Assembly: GCA_017462125.1 (NCBI GenBank)
Contig: JAFTRQ010000029.1
Coordinates: 1-24,837 of the forward strand
Reading direction: 5' to 3'
DNA from: Clostridia bacterium
GTDB taxonomy: Bacteria; Bacillota_A; Clostridia; Oscillospirales; CAG-272
Length of the DNA stretch: 24,837 nucleotides
The translations under genes and the position numbers were made by a program. The notes beneath the pieces are model-generated. The model saw only the letters and a list, made by a program, of their open reading frames with translations, had not been told where the DNA came from and ran no database searches. Positions 1 through 7,684 of the stretch are shown piece after piece (positions within the stretch are counted from its first letter, which is position 1; the number at the start of each line of letters is the position of its first letter).

Positions 1-19
1 AGGATGTTGAAACGGGCGG

Positions 20-40
20 AAATGCGGCTCCGCTGCGTTT
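20..40. other. Short GC-rich hairpin near the left edge
   Basis: A nine-base stem (AAATGCGGC, loop TCC, GCTGCGTTT) that closes with two G-U wobbles; outer bases (ACGG at about 12-15 and CCGT at 43-46) can extend it. There is no T-tract on either side. It could belong to the 3' region of a gene lying outside the window. Function not recognised. Confidence 0.3.
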
Positions 41-80
41 TGTCCGTGAGACCCTCTCCCCCTTGAGCGGCGTTCTTTTG

Positions 81-114
81 GTTCGTTTTCTGTCGCTGAT
101 GACAGAAAATGAAC
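81..114 (-). terminator. Possible terminator of the leftmost minus-strand gene
   Basis: The arms GTTCGTTTTCTGTC (81-94) and GACAGAAAATGAAC (101-114) form a 14-bp stem with one wobble and a six-base loop, about 30 bp beyond the stop of the minus-strand gene at 144. The stem is A+T rich and lacks a clean U-tract, so it may be a weak terminator or a dispersed intergenic hairpin repeat. Confidence 0.4.
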
Positions 115-143
115 ACATAAAGACACCCATAAATTGCAATTCA

Positions 144-1154
144 TCAAATAAACGGTCTTCTGTCAAGCACGTTTTTGAGGGGGATCGTCGATTTGATCTC
201 GCCGGGGAGCGCCAGCTGCATCTCGGCAACCGCGCACATCGCGCCAAAGAGCATATGCAGATCGTCAAAGCGGGTCTTGTATGCCGTTTCAATGTCCGCT
301 TCAAGGAAATCAAGATATTTTTCGGCGAAATCGCGAATCATTTCCTTCGCCTCCTCGCGGCGGTGACCCGTCTGCATAGACGCGCGGTTGAGAATAAAGG
401 TCCAATCGATCTCGGCAAAGCCCATGATCTTGCCGAAGGGATGACCCTTGCAGTAGCGCAGATCGTTGTCGTAGTACCGGATCATCGTGTCAACAGCATT
501 TTCCGCGTTGGGCATGGGACGGTGTGCGTAAATGTGGTTGAACATATAGTGGAACCAGCCCGCAAGGTGATGCATCATCGACCGCTTGCCGTTGTGCGCG
601 CCCTCGCGTCCGATTCCCGTGGCTTGATCCACGTTTGCGGCGAGCCAATCAAAATACGCGTCGTGCCACTCCATCGGCATATCACAGCAAAGCGCCATCG
701 CCGCATAATAGCCCGCGCCCTGATGAGACATATCCCAAGGATTGATGTCCCAACCGAGGCTTTCAAGGAAGGCTACCGACTTTTCAACCGTGCCGAAGTT
801 TTCCATATGGTATGTAAGAGGGAGCAGGGGAGCGGCATCAAAAAGCTCAAGCGCCGCAACGCAGTGCGCCGTGGTGTGGAGCGTGTGGTGCGTGGGCTCC
901 TCAAAGCGGCCGTCCTCCTTCTGAAAGCGCTGAAGCTCTTTTACGCAAGCGGCTCTCTCTTCAAGATCGCGAGGAAATTTTCCGATGGTGTAAAGAATGT
1001 TCGCCGCGTCGGCGCAACCGTACTCCGACGAGCCGAGATCACGGCTGCCCTTTGCGTCCTGAAGCAGCCAGCGCGCGTATTTGCCTTTCTCAAGCTCGTG
1101 CTCCTTAACGGATTTTTCTACGTAGTAAAGTAATTTATCAATATTCCTGTTCAT
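144..1154 (-). CDS. Conserved hypothetical alpha-helical (alpha/alpha-toroid-like) protein
   Basis: A 336-residue cytoplasmic protein without signal peptide or membrane segment. Recurrent helix pairs rich in aromatic residues, and stretches such as THHTLHTTAHCVAALELF (about 86-103), recall the alpha/alpha-toroid fold of terpenoid-cyclase/prenyltransferase-like and six-hairpin enzymes. The QDAKGSRD-type early segment and several His and Asp residues could line a pocket, but I see no family-defining catalytic motif (no QW repeats, no DxDD). The ATG at 1154 is preceded by ACGGAGGT at a good distance, the same leader motif as the next minus-strand gene. The sugar-enzyme neighbours suggest a role in carbohydrate breakdown; that is inference. 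It is the last minus-strand gene before the left edge of the window. Confidence 0.75.
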   Translation of the reverse strand: MNRNIDKLLYYVEKSVKEHELEKGKYARWLLQDAKGSRDLGSSEYGCADAANILYTIGKFPRDLEERAACVKELQRFQKEDGRFEEPTHHTLHTTAHCVAALELFDAAPLLPLTYHMENFGTVEKSVAFLESLGWDINPWDMSHQGAGYYAAMALCCDMPMEWHDAYFDWLAANVDQATGIGREGAHNGKRSMMHHLAGWFHYMFNHIYAHRPMPNAENAVDTMIRYYDNDLRYCKGHPFGKIMGFAEIDWTFILNRASMQTGHRREEAKEMIRDFAEKYLDFLEADIETAYKTRFDDLHMLFGAMCAVAEMQLALPGEIKSTIPLKNVLDRRPFI

Positions 1155-1352
1155 TGTATAAACCTCCGTGTGAATAGAAAAATGAAGCTAATTTAATTTT
1201 ACCACAAAATTCTGCATATTTTAATGCAATTTGCACCAAAAATGCGGCGAATTTCACCATAAAAAAGATTGAACCGCTATGCTGTATTAAAGGTTATATA
1301 ATTACCGCCGAAAAATGTCTCCCCAAAAGCGCGCTTCATAGGCCAACAGTAT

Positions 1353-1464
1353 CGTAGGGCGGGGGCTTGCTCCCGCCGAAGAATCGATTTAATAAAAGCA
1401 AACCCTACAAAATGAAATATGGCTATATGAAAACGAAGCGGCGGGAGCAAGCCCCCGCCCTACG
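1353..1464. repeat. MITE-like element with 26-bp perfect terminal inverted repeats
   Basis: The ends 1353-1378 and 1439-1464 are exact reverse complements (26 of 26; core GGGCGGGGGCTTGCTCCCGC). The 60-bp interior is A+T rich and non-coding. GTAT occurs directly on both sides (1349-1352 and 1465-1468), as expected for a 4-bp target-site duplication. This size and layout fit a non-autonomous miniature transposable element; a REP-type palindrome is the alternative. No transposase lies nearby. Confidence 0.7.
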
Positions 1465-1502
1465 GTATGAGATTCAATTCTTCGCTACAGATGCTTAGCC
1501 GA

Positions 1503-1539
1503 AAGGAGCACTTTTTTCAAAAAGTCCTCTCTCCCTCGC
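1503..1539 (-). terminator. Imperfect hairpin terminator of the oxidoreductase gene
   Basis: Read on the minus strand, AGAGGACTTTTT and AAAAAGTGCTCCT pair with a bulge around a two-base loop, 15 bp beyond the stop codon of the minus-strand oxidoreductase. Its right-hand sequence (AAAGTCCTCTCTCCCTCG) closely matches the hairpin at 5697-5738, which sits in the same position after another minus-strand gene, so this is a reused terminator family. Confidence 0.6.
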
Positions 1540-1553
1540 AAAAACATTATTCA

Positions 1554-2576
1554 TTAATCAAAATTATAATCAGGATGTACGATCTTGCCCGTTTCGCTGG
1601 ACTCTACGATAGAGATGCAAGCCTGCGCGCTCTTTGCGCCCTCGGTAGCAGACATCTGGATAGGCTTATTGTTGATGATCGCGTCAACGAAAACCTTGAT
1701 CTCTTCCTTAACGTTGTGGTTATTGACGTTACCGACGGGGATCTCCTCGGCCTTCTTATGGGTCTGATCCTCGTTCACACCGAAGTAGGTGATAGTGGGA
1801 GAGGTGTTGTCGCAGATGATGGTACCCTTGGTTCCGTAGATCAGCGTTCTCATCGTATAGTTTCTCTTACAACCGGTAGAACAGAATACCTTACCGATAA
1901 CGTCGTTAGGGAACTTCATAATAGCGATGGTAGCGTCGTTGTAGGGAACGGTGGGAAGGAGCTTGTGAGTACCGTATGCCATAACCTCATAGGGGTCTCC
2001 CGCGATCCAACGCATCAGGTCTACAGCGTGGCAGCCGCCACCGATCATACCGTGGCGCGCGGGGTCGGCTCTCCAAGCCTTTTCGTTGGCAAGTATCTTC
2101 ATATAGTCGTGAGCGTACTCGGATTCGATAAAGTAGATCTCACCGATCTTGCCCTCGTCGATCATCTGCTTTGCAAGAATGAAATTGGAGGTGAATCGGC
2201 AGACCTGACCTACCATAAATCTTGCAGTGCTTGCCTTTTCAGCCTTGATGATCGCGCAAAGATCCTCACGGTTCAGCGCCAGAGGCTTTTCGCAAAGCAC
2301 GTTAACACCTGCGGCAAGAAAATCCTCCGACATCTGTCTGTGCATCTGGTCGGGAACTGCAAGAACCACAACGTCAAGACCGATGTTGAGACAATCCCTG
2401 TAATCGGTGAACCAACGGTCCTCGGGAATCTTGTATTCCGTGCCGTAATCCTTAAGGCGACCGGGCAGAGTGTCGCAGATAGCTCCTATCTCGTAGCCGT
2501 TCTCCATCGCGCCCTCCATATGGCGCAGACCGAACTGCAGGCCCATAATACCAACCTTAATCGTTTTATTTTCCAT
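1554..2576 (-). CDS. Gfo/Idh/MocA-family NAD(P)-dependent oxidoreductase
   Basis: This 340-residue protein has the usual family layout: an N-terminal Rossmann fold (KVGIMGLQFG, residues 7-16, a loose GxGxxG), the CEKPLAL motif at 95-101 whose EKP lysine is catalytic in the family, and GGGCHAVDLMRW at 179-190 with the conserved His183. The C-terminal half is the alpha/beta sheet domain that binds substrate and oligomerises. Family members oxidise or reduce sugars, inositols or sugar acids using NAD(P); the substrate here cannot be read from sequence. It starts at an ATG with GGAGGTG about 8 bases upstream. It is transcribed alone, divergently from the AraC-type regulator, from a promoter with palindromes in its leader. 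Length is normal and intact. Confidence 0.92.
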   Translation of the reverse strand: MENKTIKVGIMGLQFGLRHMEGAMENGYEIGAICDTLPGRLKDYGTEYKIPEDRWFTDYRDCLNIGLDVVVLAVPDQMHRQMSEDFLAAGVNVLCEKPLALNREDLCAIIKAEKASTARFMVGQVCRFTSNFILAKQMIDEGKIGEIYFIESEYAHDYMKILANEKAWRADPARHGMIGGGCHAVDLMRWIAGDPYEVMAYGTHKLLPTVPYNDATIAIMKFPNDVIGKVFCSTGCKRNYTMRTLIYGTKGTIICDNTSPTITYFGVNEDQTHKKAEEIPVGNVNNHNVKEEIKVFVDAIINNKPIQMSATEGAKSAQACISIVESSETGKIVHPDYNFD

Positions 2577-2608
2577 TGCAAAACACCTCCGTGTGCGTAA
2601 ATTTTATT

Positions 2609-2622
2609 TTATCTTAAGATAA
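2609..2622. promoter_or_regulatory. 14-bp perfect palindrome in the oxidoreductase leader
   Basis: TTATCTTAAGATAA is a perfect 14-bp palindrome between the mapped promoter and the start codon of the minus-strand oxidoreductase. Its symmetry and position fit a dimeric repressor operator; it may equally be chance in A+T-rich DNA. Confidence 0.4.
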
Positions 2623-2652
2623 CAGTAATAAAACGGGTTCGGATTATTACTG
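2623..2652. promoter_or_regulatory. Inverted repeat over the predicted transcription start
   Basis: CAGTAATAA (2623-2631) and TTATTACTG (2644-2652) are perfect 9-bp inverted arms with a 12-bp spacer. They lie just downstream of the -10 box at 2664-2669 on the minus strand, where a bound repressor would block initiation. It could alternatively form a hairpin at the 5' end of the mRNA. Confidence 0.45.
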
Positions 2653-2663
2653 TCTACGGTATG

Positions 2664-2692
2664 ATTATAGCAAATCGGAAGAATCATTGCAA
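2664..2692 (-). promoter_or_regulatory. Sigma-A promoter of the oxidoreductase gene
   Basis: On the minus strand TTGCAA (2692-2687), a 17-bp spacer and TATAAT (2669-2664), with a TGC extended -10. Very close to consensus and correctly oriented for the oxidoreductase about 90 bp downstream. Confidence 0.75.
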
Positions 2693-2753
2693 GAGAAAAT
2701 CGCTAAAAAAAATCCGTAAAATCCATAAAATTTTTAAAAAGCCGCAAAAATGC

Positions 2754-2782
2754 TTGAAATATAAAGAAAATTGTGATATGAT
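2754..2782 (+). promoter_or_regulatory. Sigma-A promoter of the regulator-glycosidase operon
   Basis: TTGAAA (2754-2759), a 17-bp spacer and TATGAT (2777-2782), about 35 bp before the AraC-type regulator start. It is divergent from the oxidoreductase promoter, with about 60 bp between the two -35 boxes, so a shared regulator site is possible. Confidence 0.7.
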
Positions 2783-2817
2783 AATATAAAACTGCGAGAG
2801 AAAGGACGGCTGACCGT

Positions 2818-3675
2818 ATGGAAATTCAAAAGTTGAAGACCGCGTTGATCGATTTTCACGTAATATCGGGAATGCATATTGCCGTTATGGATCGGGAATA
2901 CCGCAGTATCTGCTTTGCAAGAAATGACAAATGCAATTTCTGTGAATATATCCATAAATCAACCAAATGCCTTGAGACCTGCGTAGGCTCCGACACCGCA
3001 AGGCTGAAGTGCGCCGCCGAAAGCGGTAAATTGATCATGTACACCTGTCCCTTCGGCGTCTTCGAGGCGATCCAGCCCATCGTCAAGGACGGTGAGCTGC
3101 TGGGCTTTCTTTTCCTTGCAATGGGTATCGAGCAGGGCGCGCATCACAAAACCAACGCCGTGGATCAGGCATTGCGGGTGGCGCCCAATCTTGACCGCGA
3201 CGTGCTTGCCCTGTGCGTGGATGAATTCCCCTGCTACAGCTATGAAAAATTCGAGTCCTACGCAAGAATGCTGCCTGTCCTCAGCGAATACATCGCCGCA
3301 AACGACCTTATGTCCGACGAAAAGCAGACCTTGGGTCAGCTTGTCAAGATCTACGTCAAAAACAACATCTCCAAAAAGATCACGCTGGCAGACCTTAGCT
3401 GGAATCTCCATTGCAGTACGGTCACGCTGACCGAGCATTTCAAAAGGGAATTCGATATGACGATCATGCAATACGTCACCGAGAAAAAGATGCACCTTGC
3501 CGAGAGGATGCTCTCAGACCCCGGCAACTCGGTCAATGACGTGGCGGAGGCCTGCGGATTTTCCGACGTGGAGTATTTTTCAAGGTGCTTCAAGGGCTAC
3601 CACGGAATGTCGCCCGTCGCCTGGCGCAAGCAGTACAGAGAGAACAATACCAAGAAAAGGATGGATGAAATATGA
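2818..3675 (+). CDS. AraC-family transcriptional regulator with N-terminal PocR-type sensor domain
   Basis: This 285-residue protein pairs an N-terminal ligand-sensing domain (about 5-165) with a C-terminal AraC DNA-binding domain (about 172-275). The sensor carries the Cys pattern of PocR-type domains (C39, C42, C51, C55, C65, C77) and the block YTCPFGVFEAIQPI. The two helix-turn-helix units fall near 188-210 and 238-262 (DVAEACGFSDVEYFSRCFKG is the second, typical of AraC). PocR domains are thought to bind small carbon compounds. Start: ATG with AGAAAGGA upstream, slightly distant. Its last codons overlap the next gene by 4 bases (ATGA), so regulator and glycosidase are cotranscribed and coupled, and the glycosidase is the likely target. 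The divergent oxidoreductase may also be a target. Confidence 0.9.
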   Translation: MEIQKLKTALIDFHVISGMHIAVMDREYRSICFARNDKCNFCEYIHKSTKCLETCVGSDTARLKCAAESGKLIMYTCPFGVFEAIQPIVKDGELLGFLFLAMGIEQGAHHKTNAVDQALRVAPNLDRDVLALCVDEFPCYSYEKFESYARMLPVLSEYIAANDLMSDEKQTLGQLVKIYVKNNISKKITLADLSWNLHCSTVTLTEHFKREFDMTIMQYVTEKKMHLAERMLSDPGNSVNDVAEACGFSDVEYFSRCFKGYHGMSPVAWRKQYRENNTKKRMDEI

Positions 3676-5543
3676 AAACACCTACCTGGCAGAGACCGAA
3701 AACCACAAAAGTATATCTGCATCGCCCCCTCTCCGAAAGGATCGCCATCCTTTGTCCCGATTTCAAGCTGCTGACTCTCCCCCTGCTTGATGACGGTACT
3801 CACGTGGGTCAGCCGGGTGTGGGTCTGCTCTTCCTCCACGGTGAGGAAATGATCGGCTTCGACCTTGACGAGACCTGCTTTCGCAAGGTGGAGTACGGTC
3901 TGCCGATCTACGAGGTGATCAACCGCGGAGAGGTGCTGACACGCGTGGAGGCATTTACGGGCGAGGAGCGAAATCCCACCGTTTACTTCAAGGTCACCCT
4001 TGAAAACAACGGCGATTGCGCCGTGGATGGCAGTATCGGCCTGCTCCCTCGCTCGGGACAGGAAAAATATATGGTCAATCAGCATCAGGAGGGCTATTGC
4101 CCCTACCGCCCCAATGAAAAGAATTGGTATATGATCAAGCGCACGTGGAGCGAGGTGTCCGATAACCTTGCCGCAAGCGATATGGGATATCTTGCCGTCA
4201 AGGGCGATGGCGTCAGCGTCAGCTGGGTCACCGAATCCAAAAACCGCCAGAGCTTTGCCGCCGCGGATTATTTTGAGATCAGCTATCGTCTCGGTGCGGG
4301 GGAAAGCGCCGTCATCACGGGAGCATTGCGCGCAAAGGAGGAGATCTCCGACTTTGACTATGACGTCAAGCGCGCCGAAGCCGTGGAATTCTGGAAGGGA
4401 ATGAACGAAAAGATCAAATACCTTCCCGATACGGACGACGAAAGGTATCTCGGTATCTACCGCCACGCCGTCATACAGTGCACGCAGATGATCGCGCGCT
4501 ACGAGGGCAAGGACAGTATCTCGGTCCGTCAGGGCGATATTGCCCGATTCGTCTGGCCCTATGAGGGCGCGCAGGTGCTTGTCAATCTCGAAAGAGCGGG
4601 CATTACCGAGTATTCCGCCGATGCTTATAAGGGCTACTTTGACCGCTGGCTCGTCAAGGAGGGCGCGGATAAAGGCAAGATCGGAAGCCACGCGGGCTGG
4701 GAGAATTTCACGGGCTCTGTGATCTGGGGACTCTCCGAGCACCTGAAAAACGTGGATAGCCAAGAGGAATTTGAGTATTTTCTGCCTTACCTCGTGATGA
4801 TGCGCGATTGGATCGAGCGAAGAAGACAAGAGCCCCGCGAGGAGGGCTACGACCGCATTTTCCCCTGCGGAAAGGGAAGCGATTGGAGCGAGCAGGGTCA
4901 GTTCTGGACCTTCACCGACAGCCATAACTGTATGGCGCTCCGCTCGATGTGCGAGGCCTTGCAAAAATACGGCTCCGAGGAGTATGAGGCGACCAAAGCG
5001 ATGTACGACGACTACAGCGAGGTCATCGAGGACGTCCGCGACCTGCTCTTCAGAGGCCACGAGGAGGACGAGTATTATATCCTCCCCCATATGCTGGGCA
5101 TCCCCTTTGAGGACAGCGAAAACTACAGCTACTATACCGACGGCGCGCCCTATCTGCTCTACACCGGCTATATCGAGCCGGGAAGCGAGATCATGAAGAA
5201 GATGGAAGCGTTCTTCCGCATCAGAGGTCAGTTCGAGAAGGGACTGACAGGCAGAATGACAAGCTGCGCAAGTATGTGGGACGAGGCTTACTTCGGCGGC
5301 TACGGCGACGTGTGGTATACCATGCAGAGCGAGACCTATTGGATCAAGGCCTGGTGTGAGTGCGGTGAGCGCGATAAGGCAAAGGAGACCCTTGATGCCT
5401 GCCTCTATTACGGTATGACCGAGGAAAATATCGTCGCAGAGCGCTATTGCTCCATCAATCCTTGGTATAACCCTTGGCAGCCTAACGGAAGCGGAAGCTC
5501 GAGAGTCATTGAGATCATGCAATTGTATTTCGGTAAGAAATAA
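3672..5543 (+). CDS. Six-hairpin glycosidase-like protein
   Basis: This 623-residue protein lacks a signal peptide, so it is intracellular. Residues 1-235 look like a beta-sandwich, and 240-620 a helical (alpha/alpha)6 barrel, the layout of the six-hairpin glycosidase superfamily (GH63/78/94/95-like clans). Acidic and aromatic motifs in the barrel include RFVWPYEGAQV (292-302) and GSDWSEQGQFWTFTDS (402-417), which sit where such enzymes carry their general acid and base, but I cannot assign the catalytic pair or a GH number. The start codon overlaps the AraC-type regulator stop by 4 bases. It probably hydrolyses an oligosaccharide imported by the cell; the substrate is unknown. The gene is intact and followed 10 bp later by a strong hairpin. 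Confidence 0.78.
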   Translation: MKTPTWQRPKTTKVYLHRPLSERIAILCPDFKLLTLPLLDDGTHVGQPGVGLLFLHGEEMIGFDLDETCFRKVEYGLPIYEVINRGEVLTRVEAFTGEERNPTVYFKVTLENNGDCAVDGSIGLLPRSGQEKYMVNQHQEGYCPYRPNEKNWYMIKRTWSEVSDNLAASDMGYLAVKGDGVSVSWVTESKNRQSFAAADYFEISYRLGAGESAVITGALRAKEEISDFDYDVKRAEAVEFWKGMNEKIKYLPDTDDERYLGIYRHAVIQCTQMIARYEGKDSISVRQGDIARFVWPYEGAQVLVNLERAGITEYSADAYKGYFDRWLVKEGADKGKIGSHAGWENFTGSVIWGLSEHLKNVDSQEEFEYFLPYLVMMRDWIERRRQEPREEGYDRIFPCGKGSDWSEQGQFWTFTDSHNCMALRSMCEALQKYGSEEYEATKAMYDDYSEVIEDVRDLLFRGHEEDEYYILPHMLGIPFEDSENYSYYTDGAPYLLYTGYIEPGSEIMKKMEAFFRIRGQFEKGLTGRMTSCASMWDEAYFGGYGDVWYTMQSETYWIKAWCECGERDKAKETLDACLYYGMTEENIVAERYCSINPWYNPWQPNGSGSSRVIEIMQLYFGKK

Positions 5544-5552
5544 TGTATATTC

Positions 5553-5598
5553 GCGGGGGAAGGAGAAGCTTTTTGAAAAAAGCTTCTCCTTCCCCCGC
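5553..5598 (+). terminator. Strong hairpin terminator after the glycosidase gene
   Basis: A perfect 18-bp G+C-rich stem (5553-5570 with 5581-5598) extended by T/A pairs into a tiny loop. It starts 10 bp after the plus-strand stop codon. The pyrimidine-rich tail (ACCCCTATCCTTTCC) resembles the inverse of sequence beside the next hairpin, showing that both belong to one repeat family facing each other. Confidence 0.65.
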
Positions 5599-5696
5599 AC
5601 CCCTATCCTTTCCAAAAACCTTTAATAAAGGTTATTTTAGTGAAGTATTTATACTCTGTCCCCCCTTTTTTGAAAAGCTTTTGAAAGAGGGGAGCG

Positions 5697-5738
5697 CGAG
5701 GGGGAGAGGACTTTTCTCGAAAAGTCCTCTCCCCCTCG
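5697..5738 (-). terminator. Strong hairpin terminator after the minus-strand TIM-barrel gene
   Basis: A perfect 19-bp stem (5697-5715 with 5720-5738) with a CTCG loop, 8 bp beyond the stop of the minus-strand gene at 5747. Near-copy of the hairpin at 1503-1539 including the AACATTA tail. With 5553-5598 it separates two convergent genes. Confidence 0.65.
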
Positions 5739-5746
5739 TATTAACA

Positions 5747-7651
5747 TTAATTATATGCCCTAAACGAAACGAAATCAAAGGCGGGAATGTCGGTATCAAG
5801 GAACACCTTGTTGCCCTCGATGCGACCCGAGCAGCCGCTGAACTCGACCTTTGCGTATTCCTTGTCGAGCACGATCACGGGATCGAGCACGCAATCCTGG
5901 AAGCAGTTGAAGAGCGCGACGGAGGTGTAGTTCTCACCCTTCTCGCAAAGGGTGTAGAGCTCGGGCGCACGCTCTGTCTTGACGGGAAGGGGCTTTCTTG
6001 CCACCCATTCGATCTCACGGATCAGCGCCGACTGTATCTCATAGGAGCGCAGGAACTTGGGATAAGAGGAGAGCGCATCGGCAATGAAGGTGAAGACGAA
6101 GAATCGCTGTCCCTCGGCATTTTCGTATTTGTAAGCGAAGGTGCGGTGCTCGCCGCCAACGCTGACAGACAGAATCCTCTTTGCCTCGGGCTTGATCTCG
6201 GAGCAAATGCGCTTCACGCTTGCGCCGATGGCGGTGGAGCTGTAGCCTGTCTCGGTGTCGGCAATGCCGCCGAGAACGTTTTCAGTCCAAAGAGCCTTTT
6301 GATCCTCGGAGCCTTCAACCGAAGCAAGACCAACGTCAATGCCGCGCTCGGTAAGGATCTTTGCCGCAGCGCCGTCAAGGATCGCGCCGCCCTCAAAGTC
6401 GGAGGGATCGAAGTGCCGCGCGTTCTCACCGAAGAGCGCCTTGCAGATGCCCTCGCCGCTGTAAACGGTGGGGATCGCGTTCATCGCAAGGAAAATGCCC
6501 GCCGTGGGGTAGGGAGATTGCTGAAGCAGGGGAGAGATGCTGAGATCGGCATCGTTCAACAGATGAGGACGGATCAGTATGCGCACACCTGCGTTCGCAC
6601 CCTTTTCGAAATAACGGTCGATGGCATCGTGCTTCGGCAGATTCTTGACGTGACGGTCGATATATCCCGTCTCGTAAAGCGGGATCGAGCTGTAGTTCAG
6701 CATATATTTCAGAATGCCGTCCTGCTGCTTGTCGGCGCGGAGCGCACCGTCGAAGATCTCAAGGAAGGATGCGGGTGTGTTGAAGCGGGGACGGGGATAA
6801 ACGTCACCCTCGGAGAAGATCTCAATGTCCTCACCCTCAAAGAAGGAGGCAAACATTCTCTCAATCTCGGGAATGGCTTCAACGGGCTTGTTGTTATGAG
6901 GCGCCCAATAGGGAGCGCCGTGCAGACGGACGAACTTGTGGTTTTTGCCGCAAAGGATCTTGGTCAGACGAATGGGATCGGTGCCGTCAAGATCCCAGGA
7001 GCAGTATGCCGAGCAAGCCGAGATCGAGGCGCGGGGATTCACCTTGTCCACCTCGGCGCGGATGGCGTGAGCAAGCTCCTCAAGAGATTCACCCTGCGCG
7101 CGCATCCAAGCGTCGCGGTATTTATTCTTTTTGCCCGTGAACGCAAGCCTTGCAAGCTCCTCGCGGGAAATGTCCTCGCCGCAGTATTCGCGGATCTTCG
7201 CCATATGAAGCTCACAGCAGCAGCAGGGAGATCTGCCGTGCTGAGAGAGACGGTAGTCGTCGTCAAGCATCAGTATGTCGGTTCCGCAGGTCGTCAGACG
7301 CGCAACACCCTCGGCAACGAATTTCTGAAATTCCTTGTCAAAGGGGCAGTTGGTGCTGTAAAGATCGGTTCCCTCAAGGTTTACAAGACGCTGATACTTG
7401 GGCTTTTCTCCCGAATCGTGGCTGCCAAGAAGGGTAGAGCCGTGACCGATGGTGTTGCCGACCCAAATGCCTGTCTCAAAGCCGTTTTCCTTGAAGAATG
7501 CAAGATTTTCGCGCATCCGATCCGTATCCTCCGTGAGAGAAGCCGTCAAAAAGACGCGATCCACTCTTGCTTTTTTGCAAAGCTCCACAAATTCGGGCTT
7601 GTTTTTTTCATTTAATGCGCCGTTTTTTATAGGAAGAGAAATTTTATACAT
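5747..7651 (-). CDS. TIM-barrel glycoside-hydrolase-like protein (beta-galactosidase/GH42-like)
   Basis: This 634-residue cytoplasmic protein is not one I can assign to a numbered family. The N-terminal 400 residues alternate strand and helix like a (beta/alpha)8 barrel. Candidate active-site segments are DILMLDDDYR (125-134) at the end of a central strand and IEIFSEGDVYPRPR (276-289), where Glu281 could be the nucleophile. Residues 400-634 look like a Rossmann-like domain then a beta-sandwich, as in GH42-type enzymes. Four cysteines in a row (143-146) are unusual and might bind metal. ATG at 7651 with GAAAGGTGA 9 bases upstream. Transcribed from a promoter at 7772-7800, with the stub of a lost paralogue in the leader. 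It lies beside other sugar enzymes, consistent with intracellular oligosaccharide breakdown. Confidence 0.72.
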   Translation of the reverse strand: MYKISLPIKNGALNEKNKPEFVELCKKARVDRVFLTASLTEDTDRMRENLAFFKENGFETGIWVGNTIGHGSTLLGSHDSGEKPKYQRLVNLEGTDLYSTNCPFDKEFQKFVAEGVARLTTCGTDILMLDDDYRLSQHGRSPCCCCELHMAKIREYCGEDISREELARLAFTGKKNKYRDAWMRAQGESLEELAHAIRAEVDKVNPRASISACSAYCSWDLDGTDPIRLTKILCGKNHKFVRLHGAPYWAPHNNKPVEAIPEIERMFASFFEGEDIEIFSEGDVYPRPRFNTPASFLEIFDGALRADKQQDGILKYMLNYSSIPLYETGYIDRHVKNLPKHDAIDRYFEKGANAGVRILIRPHLLNDADLSISPLLQQSPYPTAGIFLAMNAIPTVYSGEGICKALFGENARHFDPSDFEGGAILDGAAAKILTERGIDVGLASVEGSEDQKALWTENVLGGIADTETGYSSTAIGASVKRICSEIKPEAKRILSVSVGGEHRTFAYKYENAEGQRFFVFTFIADALSSYPKFLRSYEIQSALIREIEWVARKPLPVKTERAPELYTLCEKGENYTSVALFNCFQDCVLDPVIVLDKEYAKVEFSGCSGRIEGNKVFLDTDIPAFDFVSFRAYN

Positions 7652-7684
7652 ATTGATTCGTCACCTTTCAATAATTGATCGTTT

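Larger units (their letters stand above)
1155..1553. other. 399-bp intergenic stretch without a gene
   Basis: It separates two minus-strand genes. It holds an A+T-rich leader for the left gene (1155-1310, no convincing -35/-10 pair seen), a palindrome-ended repeat (1353-1464) and an imperfect hairpin (1503-1539) that probably terminates the right-hand gene. I see no plausible coding sequence with a ribosome site on either strand. Confidence 0.6.

Noticed and set aside
63..1133. Long plus-strand open frame opposite the first minus-strand gene
   Set aside because: Shadow frame: no ribosome site, Val/Arg/Leu-rich nonsense composition; the minus frame has the ribosome site and protein-like composition.
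1353..1464. CRISPR-like repeat
   Set aside because: Only two inverted, not direct, copies with one interval; no array.
1353..1464. Rho-independent terminator
   Set aside because: The arms are 60 bp apart and no T run follows.
3597..5615. 672-codon minus-strand open frame opposite the six-hairpin glycosidase
   Set aside because: Starts inside the terminator hairpin and has no ribosome site; the plus frame is coupled to the regulator.
5543..7615. 690-codon plus-strand open frame opposite the TIM-barrel gene
   Set aside because: It runs through two terminator hairpins and has shadow-frame composition; the minus frame has a ribosome site and a homologous stub upstream.
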